A DNA stretch of 64,000 bases. It comes from Bin87 sp965220105. GTDB taxonomy: Bacteria; Chloroflexota; Dehalococcoidia; Lucifugimonadales; UBA3495. The position numbers and the translations under genes are program-made. Below are positions 17,585 to 25,401 of this stretch, piece after piece. How positions within the stretch are numbered: position 1 is the stretch's first letter; the number at the start of each line of letters is the position of its first letter. The notes under the pieces were generated by a model that was not told the DNA's origin, ran no database searches, and saw nothing but the letters and a program-made list of their open reading frames with translations. The DNA lies in NCBI GenBank assembly GCA_965220105.1, contig OZ244811.1:248001-312000 (forward strand), written 5' to 3'.

Positions 17585-17938
17585 CTAGTTTTGCCGGTTC
17601 ACTTCCTCGGCCTGGCCCTGTTGTTGGGCAGCGTTGGTGCGGTAGCTGGGGACGTCGAATTCCAGGATGACGGAGTGATGGACCACCCGGTCGATGGCCG
17701 TGGCGGTGACCATGGGGTTGGCAAAGATGCGTTCCCACTCCGAGAAGACCAGGTTTGAGGTGATGCCCAGCGATCTCCGTTCGTAGCGTTCGGCGATGAG
17801 GTTGAAGAGGACCTCCGATTCCTCGGCGCCCTGGGGCAGGTAGCCCAGGTCGTCGAGGAGCAGGAAGTCGAAGTTGTCCGGTTTGTGCAGCCTGCGGGGC
17901 AGGTCCAGGTCGCGTTTGGCGCCGGGTTGCCCGCGCTC
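17585..17938 (-). pseudogene. IstB-like ATP-binding protein (IS21 helper), C-terminal fragment
   Basis: About 117 residues contain the Walker B region FDFLLLDDLGYLPQ, then AERYERRSLGITSNLVFSEW and IDRVVHHSVILEFDVPSYR, ending at TAG 17587-17585. The N-terminal part with Walker A is absent. The upstream end joins directly to the truncated aldo/keto reductase. The partner transposase IstA is not in the window. It is a remnant of an IS21-family insertion. Confidence 0.8.
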
Positions 17939-18498
17939 GGATTCACCAGGTTGTACACCGACGGGATGGCGTGCAACTTTCCCGAGTCAATGACTTGAAG
18001 CAGGACCTCGGTCTCCCCCACCGCCGTCATTCCCCAGAACCGCATCATGCCCCGGTCCCGCAGCTACTCCATTGCTTCCACCACCTCGCCCAGCGCTTCG
18101 TCAGGGCTGACCGAACCACCCGCCGGCGTCGCGGCAACCTGGTTGTGCAGTTGAATCAGGTCCACCTGGTCCCGCTGCATCCGCCCCAGGCTGGCTTCCA
18201 CCGATGCGATGACATTGCCCTTGACCTCTCCCGGATCGTGTGTCGTGACCCGAAACTTCGTGCCAACAAGCACATCCGCCGACAACTCCTTGAGCACCCG
18301 CCTCAGGTTGGTTTCGGATTGCCCGTCGCCATACGACGACGCCGTGTCGAAGTAGTTGATCCTCAACTCCATGGCCCGGGCCACGGCTTCTACCTGATCG
18401 CGATGCTCACCCCGGATCATCAAACGGCCCACGTTGCCGCAGCCAAATCCAACCTCGGACACATTCAATCCGGTATTGCCCAGGGGCCTGTATTCCAT
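17938..18498 (-). pseudogene. Aldo/keto reductase, interrupted by a stop and truncated by IstB sequence
   Basis: Starts MEYRPLGNTGLNVSEVGFGC, with the catalytic region INYFDTASSYGDG (Asp and Tyr of the AKR tetrad), GTKFRVT (Lys) and LIQLHNQ (His). A TAG at 18066-18064 interrupts the frame after EVVEAME. The same frame goes on with LRDRGMMRFWGMTAVGE to YNLVNPSAG and then joins the IstB fragment. The C-terminal half, with the NADPH-binding loop, is missing. Two independent lesions show that the gene is dead. Confidence 0.82.
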
Positions 18499-18580
18499 GC
18501 CGCCGCTCCAGCCCGTCCAGTGTCCCGCCATCATATCCCTCTGCCGCATCCCCGACAATTACCGCCTCCCTACCCGCAGC

Positions 18581-18620
18581 CCCCTCTCCCTCGATGGGAG
18601 AGGGTTAAGGGGAGGGTGAA
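18581..18620. repeat. Terminator-like hairpin repeat (CTCTCCC/GGGAGAG family)
   Basis: CCCTCTCCC-TCGA-TGGGAGAGGG forms a hairpin and is followed by the family tail GGAGGGTGA. Related copies lie at 18759, 21823, 22880, 24406, 53794 and 54841. Confidence 0.75.
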
Positions 18621-18631
18621 TTCCTTGCACT

Positions 18632-18667
18632 TGTCATTGCGAGAAGCGCAGCGACGTGGCAATCTCG
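18632..18667. repeat. Single arm of the REPIN-like repeat
   Basis: TGTCATTGCGAGAAGCGCAG followed by CGACGTGGCAATCTCG matches one arm of the paired elements at 25154 and 35532. A more degenerate arm follows at about 18711-18743. Confidence 0.65.
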
Positions 18668-18758
18668 ATGCCGGTACACCACCCCCGCGCAGCCACGCAG
18701 CAACCCCCCGTCATTCCGAGCAGCCCAGCAACGTGGCAACCCCGAAGCAGCCCGCAGC

Positions 18759-18799
18759 CCCCTTTCCCTCGATGGGAGAGGGTTGGGGTGAGGGTGAAA
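18759..18799. repeat. Terminator-like hairpin repeat, second copy
   Basis: CCTTTCCCTCGATGGGAGAG with the tail GGTTGGGGTGAGGGTGA. Same family as 18581-18620. Confidence 0.7.
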
Positions 18800-18979
18800 A
18801 TCCCACCCCTTTGCCATCCCGTCCCCTCAAAACCGCCCCCGCTCATCCTGAACCCGCCCAACGCCACCCGTCAGCATCCCGTCGTTGACTCGCTCCTCCA
18901 GCACGCCTACACTGCGCCAATCGCCAAGTCCCGACGACATTCCGTCCCGATTCCGGCGGTCGCAACGAGTATTGGCGGC

Positions 18980-20248
18980 ATGGCACAATCCCCTATGGCA
19001 GATCCCTCCGAGCAGATGCCGGCCTACGGGTGGGCGGTCATGGGCATCTGGCTTACCGCCAGCGTGTCCGGATTCATGATTATGTCCACCATCGGCATAC
19101 TGTTGCCGGCCATCAGCGCGGAACTGGGTTTGTCGCCATTCCAGCAGGGGATGGTGGGTTCCGCAGCCTATTGGGGCAACCTGGTCCTGGCCATCCCCAT
19201 GGGCTGGTGGACCTCCCGTTTCGCACCCAAAATCCTCACTACCGTTACCCTGGTCCTGGGCATCCTGTCCCTGCTGGCTCAGGCCGTGGCCCCCGGCTTT
19301 GCCGTGCTGATTCTCGGGCGCGTGCTGTTCGGCATCACCGTCATTGCCCGCCAGCCGGCCCGCGCCTTCCTGACCCAGCAGTGGTTTCCGGCTCGCCAGG
19401 TCGTACTCGTCAACAGTATCTCCAACGCCATGTTCGGCCTGGTGGTCGGGGGCGGATTCGCCGCTTCACCCTTCATCCTCATCGCCCTCGGTGACAGCTG
19501 GCGTTCCACCCTGCTCACCTTCGTCGGCCTGTTCGTCGTCATCACCATCGTGTGGGTCGTATTCGGCAGAGAGCGCGTAACGGCGGAATACCGGCAGAGG
19601 CTCGCCACCCAGCAAGCCAGCGTCCTCCGGGGCACGCTGCGCTACCGGGACCTGTGGATCGGCGGACTCGGTTTCGTGGGCGCGACTACCGCCTGGTCCG
19701 CATTCCTGAGTTTCTATCCCACCCTCATGCTCGACACCCACCAGATGTCCCTCATCTGGTCCGGCGGGATCCTCGCCATCGGCATCTTTATGGGCGGCGT
19801 CTGCGGACTGGGCTTCGGATGGGTCGTGATGGTGTCCGACCAGGGCCGGACCATCCTGCTGGCCACCGGCGCCGTCATGGCGGCCACCTTCATGGCCATG
19901 ACCCTTACCGGATCCATCCCCATCCTCCTGGGGCTGACCTTCGTCAACGGAGTGGCCTGGGGGTTCTGGCCGGTGCTCTATTCCGTGCCCTTCCATCTGC
20001 CCGGCATCCGCCCCAGGGAAGTCGCCGTTGGATTGGCTTTCATCCAGATGTCCAGCTCGGCCGGGATCACGCTGGGTCCCCTGGCCACCGGCCTTTTGCA
20101 GCAAGCCACCAACGACCTGGGCTTGTCCCTGGCAATCGTCAGTTTCGCATCCCTCTCCCTCTGCCTGGCCGGACTCGTCATGCGGCACGGCCTCTCCGGA
20201 CACGCCACCCCCGCGCCAGAACCCACCGGCCAATCCCCCGGCAACTGA
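18980..20248 (+). CDS. Major facilitator superfamily transporter
   Basis: About 422 residues from the ATG at 18980. The frame stays open far upstream through repeat sequence, but that part is Pro/His-rich and not protein-like. Twelve hydrophobic helices can be placed. The family loop between helices 2 and 3 is near PMGWWTSRFAPK and helix 4 has GRVLFGITVIARQPARA. A conserved pattern LTFVNGVAWGFWPVLYS lies in the second half. It resembles the nitrate/organic-anion-type MFS. The substrate is unknown; the M20 peptidase downstream suggests a peptide, amino-acid derivative or organic acid. A repeat-containing gap separates the two, so an operon is not certain. Confidence 0.82.
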   Translation: MAQSPMADPSEQMPAYGWAVMGIWLTASVSGFMIMSTIGILLPAISAELGLSPFQQGMVGSAAYWGNLVLAIPMGWWTSRFAPKILTTVTLVLGILSLLAQAVAPGFAVLILGRVLFGITVIARQPARAFLTQQWFPARQVVLVNSISNAMFGLVVGGGFAASPFILIALGDSWRSTLLTFVGLFVVITIVWVVFGRERVTAEYRQRLATQQASVLRGTLRYRDLWIGGLGFVGATTAWSAFLSFYPTLMLDTHQMSLIWSGGILAIGIFMGGVCGLGFGWVVMVSDQGRTILLATGAVMAATFMAMTLTGSIPILLGLTFVNGVAWGFWPVLYSVPFHLPGIRPREVAVGLAFIQMSSSAGITLGPLATGLLQQATNDLGLSLAIVSFASLSLCLAGLVMRHGLSGHATPAPEPTGQSPGN

Positions 20249-20267
20249 ACCCTACCTACCCGCCACA

Positions 20268-20364
20268 AACCCCTCCTCCCTCAATTGGAAAGGCCCAGCG
20301 TGAGGGCGACCCCCCTCTCCTCACGGCAAAAAGCCCAGATGTGAGGGCGACCCCCCCCGCGTTG
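20268..20364. repeat. Degenerate hairpin-repeat remnants
   Basis: Three decayed units containing CTCC or CTCA and GTGAGGGCGACCCCC lie between the MFS gene and the M20 peptidase. They resemble the CTCTCCC/GGGAGAG family but no longer form a good hairpin. Confidence 0.45.
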
Positions 20365-20448
20365 ACACCCATCATCGCCCTCCCTAAACTCGGCGCCATC
20401 TCCAACCCAGTTGACCACGCCACCCCATGGCCAAACGGAGGGCAAACC

Positions 20449-21807
20449 ATGCCTGACCTCGAAAACCTGTTCGCCCAGATCGACGCCGCCCAGGACGATA
20501 TCGTCGCACTGGAGCAGGCCCTGGTGCGGATCCCCTCGGTGAACACCGGCTTCATGCCCACCGGCGACGAAACCCCGGTCTGCGAGTTCGCCCGCGACTT
20601 CCTGGCCCAGGATGGCATCGAATCCGAAATCCTGGAATCAGCTCCCAACCGCGGCAACCTCATCGCCCGCATCGAGGGCAGGTCCGCCCAGGCCGGCCTC
20701 ATGTTCATGTCCCACACCGACGTGGTACCCGTCGAGGACGACGCCAAGTGGCGCTTTCCTCCCTTCAGCGCCACCATCGCCGAAGGTCGCGTCTTCGGAC
20801 GAGGCGCTTCCGACTGCAAGGGCCTGCTCACCGCACAACTCATGGCCGTCCGCCTGCTGAAGCGCAACGGCATCGAGCTCCAGGACAGCCTGATTCTCGC
20901 CGCCGGCGCCGACGAGGAACACGGTGGGCGGTACGGCTTCGGCTGGTTGGCCGACAACTATCCCGAGAAACTCGCCGCCCCCTACGCCGTCAACGAAGGC
21001 GGCGGCACCCCCATCCAGGCCGCCGGCGCCCTCACCTACGTCCTCGGTGTCGGCGAAAAGGGCCGGCTTCAGGTCGAAATCGACGTCAAGGGCGCCAGCT
21101 CCCACGCCTCGACGCCCTGGCAGGGCACCAACGCCCTCTACCGCCTCAGTCGCGCCCTCAACTCCATCGAGGGCTACGAACCCGACCGGGACACCTCCAC
21201 CGACGTTTTCGACCACCTCTCCACCTTCGCCATCGAGGACAAACCATCCCCCGCCAACGTCGACCATATCATCGCCGAGATCGAACCTGACAACCCCCGC
21301 TTCGCCTCCATGCTGCGCGCCCTCTCCCGCATGACCCTGACGCCGACCATGGTGCGCGGCGGTATCAAGTCCAACAGCGTCCCCGAGTCCATCCGCCTCA
21401 CCTGCGACGTCAGAACCCTGCCCCACCAGGACGAGCAATACGTCCGCAACCAGTTGGACGAGGTCCTGGCCGACGTCCCCGGCGTCTCCTACGAAATCGA
21501 CTACATGGCCCGCCCCAATTCTTCCCCATTCGAGTCCAGGCTGGCCAGCAGCATCCAGGCCGTTACCGCCCGGGCCCTGGCCCGCGACAACATCCGGTGG
21601 GTGCCCGCCATCAGCAACGGCTTCACCGACTCCCGGTTCACCCGACCCCTCGGGACGGTCACCTACGGCTTCTCCGGCTCCCACCCCGACGACGACCCCA
21701 TGCTGAACTTCACCCACGGCACCAACGAGTCCATCGGCATCAAGAGCCTGGTAAGCGGCACCAAAATCATGCTAGGCCTCGCCGTCGACATGCTAGCCGT
21801 CAAATAA
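20449..21807 (+). CDS. M20 family metallopeptidase (ArgE/DapE/carboxypeptidase-like)
   Basis: 452 residues from the ATG at 20449, behind GGAGG. Hydrolyses an amide bond of an N-acyl or dipeptide substrate with two zinc ions. Visible ligands: His in FMSHTDVVPV, bridging Asp in GRGASDCKG, the Glu-Glu pair in GADEEHGG, and the terminal His in NFTHGTNES. The dimerisation lid lies between about residues 200 and 330 (starting near DVKGASSHASTP). Length and order fit the ArgE/DapE/CPG2 group; the exact substrate cannot be read. The gene follows an MFS transporter and precedes a crotonase, each with its own intergenic repeats. Confidence 0.9.
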   Translation: MPDLENLFAQIDAAQDDIVALEQALVRIPSVNTGFMPTGDETPVCEFARDFLAQDGIESEILESAPNRGNLIARIEGRSAQAGLMFMSHTDVVPVEDDAKWRFPPFSATIAEGRVFGRGASDCKGLLTAQLMAVRLLKRNGIELQDSLILAAGADEEHGGRYGFGWLADNYPEKLAAPYAVNEGGGTPIQAAGALTYVLGVGEKGRLQVEIDVKGASSHASTPWQGTNALYRLSRALNSIEGYEPDRDTSTDVFDHLSTFAIEDKPSPANVDHIIAEIEPDNPRFASMLRALSRMTLTPTMVRGGIKSNSVPESIRLTCDVRTLPHQDEQYVRNQLDEVLADVPGVSYEIDYMARPNSSPFESRLASSIQAVTARALARDNIRWVPAISNGFTDSRFTRPLGTVTYGFSGSHPDDDPMLNFTHGTNESIGIKSLVSGTKIMLGLAVDMLAVK

Positions 21808-21822
21808 CCCAACTCTACCGTG

Positions 21823-21903
21823 TCCCCTCTCCCTATGGGAGAGGGCTAGGGTAAGGGCAAAATCCTCTCTCCCTCGATGGGAGAGGGTTAGGGTGAGGGT
21901 GAA
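21823..21903. repeat. Two tandem terminator-like hairpin repeats
   Basis: Two units, CCCCTCTCCCTATGGGAGAG and CTCTCCCTCGATGGGAGAGG, each have a GGGT(A/G)AGGG tail and lie right after the M20 stop codon. Confidence 0.75.
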
Positions 21904-21976
21904 CTTCGTACGTACTACGCCAATATAATGGAGACTACCCTTCCAGCTAGCGGTTGACCCGCCCCGGAGCCAAAAC

Positions 21977-22774
21977 ATGCCCTACGAACTCCTCACCGTC
22001 GACCACGACGAACACGTCGCCGTCGTCACCCTCAACCGGCCCGAACAACTCAACGCCATCGACCGCGATTTGCACCTGGAGATGATGGAGGCGTGCCGGG
22101 ACCTCCGCGACGACTACCTCGTCCGCGTGGCCATCTTCACCGGCGCCGGCCGCGGCTTCTGCTCCGGCGCCGACCTGACCAGCGACCGCTCCAACGGCAC
22201 AATCCCCAGCCGGGCCGAACGCCTGGACGAATACAACTGGGTGGGCCGCCAGGCCATCATGGTCTACAAGGGCCTGGACAAGCCCACCATCGCCGCCGTC
22301 AACGGCGTGGCCGCCGGCGCCGGCATGGGACTCGCCCTGGCCTGCGACATGCGCGTCGGCTGCAAAAACTCTCGATCCAAGACCGTTTTCATCGAACGTA
22401 GCCTCAGCCCCGATTCCGGCCTCTCCTACTTCTTGCCCCGCATCGTCGGCTGCAGCCGCGCCTTCGACCTGGTTTTCACCAGCCGCACCGTCGACGCCGA
22501 CGAAGCCTGGCGACTCGGCCTGCTCGACCGCATGACCACCGCCGAAAACCTGCTGACCGAGGCCAAAGCCCTGGCCCGCCAGATCGCATCCTGGCCCCCC
22601 GTCGCCATGCAGATGTCCAAACGCGCCCTCCAGCGCAGCCTCGACACCGACCTGGCAGACCAGCTGGAATACGAAACCCACAGCATCGTCTTCGCCCGCC
22701 GCGCCCCCCACGACGTGGCCGAAGCCTCCGCATCCTTCCGCGAACGCCGCCCGCCCATCTTCACCGGCGAATAG
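21977..22774 (+). CDS. Enoyl-CoA hydratase/isomerase family protein (crotonase)
   Basis: 265 residues. Has the crotonase oxyanion-hole segments AGRGFCSGADL and KPTIAAVNGVAAGAGMGLAL, and the second active-site region FIERSLSPDSGLSYFLPR. In the classical hydratase two Glu residues act as acid and base. Here one position falls at ERSLSPDSG and the other is less clear, so hydratase, isomerase or another crotonase reaction is open. The start follows CCGGAG. It acts on an acyl-CoA, probably with the CoA transferase farther downstream, but it is not in one operon with it. Confidence 0.88.
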   Translation: MPYELLTVDHDEHVAVVTLNRPEQLNAIDRDLHLEMMEACRDLRDDYLVRVAIFTGAGRGFCSGADLTSDRSNGTIPSRAERLDEYNWVGRQAIMVYKGLDKPTIAAVNGVAAGAGMGLALACDMRVGCKNSRSKTVFIERSLSPDSGLSYFLPRIVGCSRAFDLVFTSRTVDADEAWRLGLLDRMTTAENLLTEAKALARQIASWPPVAMQMSKRALQRSLDTDLADQLEYETHSIVFARRAPHDVAEASASFRERRPPIFTGE

Positions 22775-22848
22775 CGCTCCCATCCCCCTCTCCTTGATGA
22801 GACAGGGCCAGAGCCTGCCCCGCCTCACGCCACCCACTGTCGCAATAC

Positions 22849-22920
22849 TGTCATTGCGAGCGCAGCGTGCCAATCTCGCTCCCTCTCCCTTGATGGGAGA
22901 GGGTCGGGGTGAGGGTGAAA
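22849..22920. repeat. REPIN-like arm followed by a hairpin repeat
   Basis: TGTCATTGCGAGCGCAGCGT-GCCAATCTCG (22849-22878) is joined directly to CCCTCTCCCTTGATGGGAGA with its tail to 22920. The two repeat families are in direct contact here. A degenerate third unit follows to about 22975. Confidence 0.7.
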
Positions 22921-23218
22921 ATCCGCACCAACCACCTTCCGCTCGTTGTGAGAGGGCTGAGTTGAGGGGCGAACCCCTCATGCGTACCCAGTGCGTCATT
23001 GCGAGGATTTACAGGATTGGGTTGGTTCCCACCCAAATCGGTCCCCAATCCAGCTGATCCTCAAATCCTGTGAATCGGGATTCAGACAAATAATCGAAAA
23101 GCCCCGCATGAGTCCCCCTGCCATCTGGACACGCCCATCCGTGCTGGCTATCATCTCGCCTAGTATCCCCTCCGCCCGCCCGGCCCGCCGCCGGGCTCTG
23201 CTGTCAAGGAGCTGAACC

Positions 23219-24373
23219 ATGACCACTACCAATTGGGGCGATATCTACAAGGAACTGGGCGCTATTCCCGTTATCAACGCCACCGGCAGCGTCACCATGC
23301 TGGGCGGCTCCACTCCCATCGCCGAGGTAAAGGAGGCCATGGCCCGGGCCGACGGCGCCTACGTCCCCCTAATGGAACTCCAGGACAGCGCCGGCGCCGC
23401 CATCGCCCGCATGGTCGACGTGCCCGCCGCCTACATCACCTCCGGCGCCGGTTCCGCCCTCATGCTGGCCACCGCCGCCGCCATGGCCGGCGACGACGAC
23501 GACAAAATCCAGCAACTGCCCAACACCACCGGCATGAAGGACGAAATCCTCATCCAGACCCGCCAGCGCTACTGGTACGACCGTTGCCTGGAGCTCGCCG
23601 GCGCCCGATTGATAATGTTCGGCTCCGAGGATCGCACCACCCCGGAAGACCTTGAAAACGCCATCGGGCCCAACACCGCCGCCGTCCACTACTACGCCGT
23701 CGAACAGGAGCACGACCCCCACGCTCTGTCCCTTGAGCAGACCATCGCCATCGCCCACGCCCACAACGTCCTGGTCACCGTGGATGCCGCCGGGCAGATT
23801 TACCCCCTGGAAAACTTCGGCAAATACGTCAGGATGGGAGCAGACTTCCAGTGCATCGCCGCCAAGTACATGGGCGCGCCCCAATCGACCGGTCTCGCCC
23901 TGGGTTCCCCGGAGATGATCCGTAAGATTGGCCTACAGGCTTTTGCCAGTTACGAGGGCCGCCGCGTCCGCGGTGTTGGCCGACCCCAGAAGGTGGACCG
24001 CCAGGAGATGATCGGCGCCGTGGCCGCCGTCCGCCATTGGATGACCATGAACCACGAGGACCGTCTCGCCGACTCCGAACGCCGCAGCCAGACCATCCTG
24101 CGCGCCGTCGCCGGGATACCAGGACTGCGGGCCGACCTCATCGACAACATCATCGGGCACCAACCTTACGGCCTGAACCTGCGGGTCGACCCCGCCGTGG
24201 CCGGCATGACCGTCTACGACCTGCGCGACCGCCTCAAAGATGGCGACCCTCCAATCTGGACCCGCGTCCGCGATGATGAGGACTTCATCACCATCCACAT
24301 GTTCGGCCTCAACCCCGGCGAAGACACCATAGTCGGCGAACGCATCGCCACCCTCTTCCCCCGCCCCTCCTGA
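23219..24373 (+). CDS. SelA-like PLP-dependent enzyme (aminotransferase class V fold)
   Basis: 384 residues behind AAGGAG. The N-terminus (VINATGSVTMLGGS) and the pattern ITSGAGSALMLATAAAMAG are those of the SelA/DgaE-like group. An Asp-x-Ala pair for the pyridine ring is in VTVDAAGQIYPL, and the Schiff-base Lys is in IAAKYMGAPQS. It is shorter than selenocysteine synthase, and no selA partners (selB, selC, selD) are seen. A beta-elimination or lyase role on an amino acid or amino-sugar acid, as in D-glucosaminate-6-phosphate ammonia lyase, is more likely than Sec synthesis. It stands alone with repeats on both sides. Confidence 0.8.
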   Translation: MTTTNWGDIYKELGAIPVINATGSVTMLGGSTPIAEVKEAMARADGAYVPLMELQDSAGAAIARMVDVPAAYITSGAGSALMLATAAAMAGDDDDKIQQLPNTTGMKDEILIQTRQRYWYDRCLELAGARLIMFGSEDRTTPEDLENAIGPNTAAVHYYAVEQEHDPHALSLEQTIAIAHAHNVLVTVDAAGQIYPLENFGKYVRMGADFQCIAAKYMGAPQSTGLALGSPEMIRKIGLQAFASYEGRRVRGVGRPQKVDRQEMIGAVAAVRHWMTMNHEDRLADSERRSQTILRAVAGIPGLRADLIDNIIGHQPYGLNLRVDPAVAGMTVYDLRDRLKDGDPPIWTRVRDDEDFITIHMFGLNPGEDTIVGERIATLFPRPS

Positions 24374-24405
24374 ACCCCACTCACGCATCCTGAACCGTCA
24401 AAGGA

Positions 24406-24449
24406 CCCCTCCCCCTCTCCCCCTGTGGGAGAGGGCAGCGGTGAGGGGT
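24406..24449. repeat. Terminator-like hairpin repeat between convergent genes
   Basis: CCCCTCTCCCCCTGTGGGAG with AGGGCAGCGGTGAGGGG. It lies between the ends of the SelA-like gene and the PNPOx-like gene, where a two-way terminator would be expected. Confidence 0.65.
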
Positions 24450-24457
24450 ATCCCCTC

Positions 24458-24901
24458 CTACCAGCGCTCGCCCGGCACCCGTTCCTGCAACACCTCCCCG
24501 AACAGCGTGAGCACCTGGTCGATCCGCAATACCACTATCGCGCCCCGGCTGTCTGCCAGATAACGCTCGTTGACCAACCCAGACTCCATCAGGCGGTCGA
24601 TCATTCCCTCGTACACGTCCCCTTCCCGATAAACGCTCGCGGTGCACCGGAATTTCCAGCCCGCGTCCTGGTCCGTGTTGCGAAACAGCACGATGACCTT
24701 GGGATTCTCCTCGATGTGGTCAAGCGGCACGCGCCCGGTCCGGTCACGATAAATCAGCGAGTCCGCCCCCACCGTGAGCACCGTGCCGATGTAACCGCAG
24801 TTGGGCGTTCCATCGGCGGATGCTGTCCCCACGATGCAAGGGTATCCATCGTCCCTCGCCCGGTTGATCAACCGCACCATCTCTTCCGTTAGCTCAATCA
24901 T
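24458..24901 (-). CDS. Pyridoxamine 5'-phosphate oxidase-like FMN-binding protein
   Basis: 147 residues behind AGGAGGCGGG. It reads as a split-barrel flavoprotein: ARDDGYPCIVGTASADGTP, GTVLTVGADSLIYRDR, LDHIEENPKVIVLFRN. This is the standard beginning of small FMN/F420-binding PNPOx-like proteins. The C-terminal residues needed for real PNPOx activity on PNP are not evident. A role in reduction or binding of a small redox substrate is therefore likelier than vitamin B6 synthesis. Convergent with the SelA-like gene. Confidence 0.82.
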   Translation of the reverse strand: MIELTEEMVRLINRARDDGYPCIVGTASADGTPNCGYIGTVLTVGADSLIYRDRTGRVPLDHIEENPKVIVLFRNTDQDAGWKFRCTASVYREGDVYEGMIDRLMESGLVNERYLADSRGAIVVLRIDQVLTLFGEVLQERVPGERW

Positions 24902-25153
24902 GTCCCGCCTCCTGTTGGCCGGCCCTGCGCCGCAACGAGCGCCGATCCATCCTCCGCCCGTCTTCCTGGCGCCCCATCATTCTAAACCAACGAAAAGATA
25001 GTCATCCCGGGCAGCAGGGCTCATGTACCGGTAGCCCGTTGCCATCGGCGTCGGCAACGAAACCTGGAACAGCACGTCTTGCCCATTCACGCCCTTGCCT
25101 TGCAACCGTGAGTAAAGATCAGTCGCCAGCCAACCACATTATATTGGCAAAAC

Positions 25154-25262
25154 TGTCATTGCGAGCGCAGCGTGGCAATCTCGTCGTCGTAGCAACGGCG
25201 GTTCGCCGACGTGTGTTTAACCTCATCGAGATTGCCACGTCGCTATGCTCCTCGCAATGACA
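25154..25262. repeat. REPIN-like palindromic element (two inverted arms, 43-nt core)
   Basis: Left arm 25154-25183, core 25184-25226, right arm 25227-25262. The right arm is an imperfect reverse complement of the left. The core is the reverse complement of the core at 35562-35604 with two differences, while the outer flank TAAAGTGGGTACGC(G/T)TGAGG keeps the same direction in both copies. Confidence 0.85.
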
Positions 25263-25401
25263 GATTAAAGTGGGTACGCGTGAGGGTATTCGGCAAATTG
25301 ATTCCGCTCCTGGGTTCCGTTACCATTCGGTCGCGAGGCTTACCGCACCACTGGACGAGTTTCCGAGCGCACGGGGTGCATACACAAGGAGCTATTTGAC
25401 G

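Noticed and set aside
869..18560. Explaining every frameshift by homopolymer sequencing error
   Set aside because: Several lesions are stop codons rather than indels, and the intact 45 kb to the right shows no such indel, so real decay is at least part of the explanation.
18656..18979. N-terminal extension of the MFS transporter
   Set aside because: The upstream part is translated repeat sequence rich in Pro and His. The transporter starts at 18980.
20638..21717. Long minus-strand frame (359 residues) opposite the M20 peptidase
   Set aside because: Low-complexity Gly/Val/Asp sequence antisense to a complete enzyme with all metal ligands.
21947..22999. Long minus-strand frame opposite the crotonase gene
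   Set aside because: It is Gly/Val/Ala-rich with no family motif, lies antisense to a clear crotonase and mirrors its third-position GC bias. It is a shadow frame.
25270..25401. N-terminal extension of the CoA transferase
   Set aside because: It overlaps the REPIN-like flank. A ribosome-binding site at 25386-25391 supports a start at 25396 or 25402.
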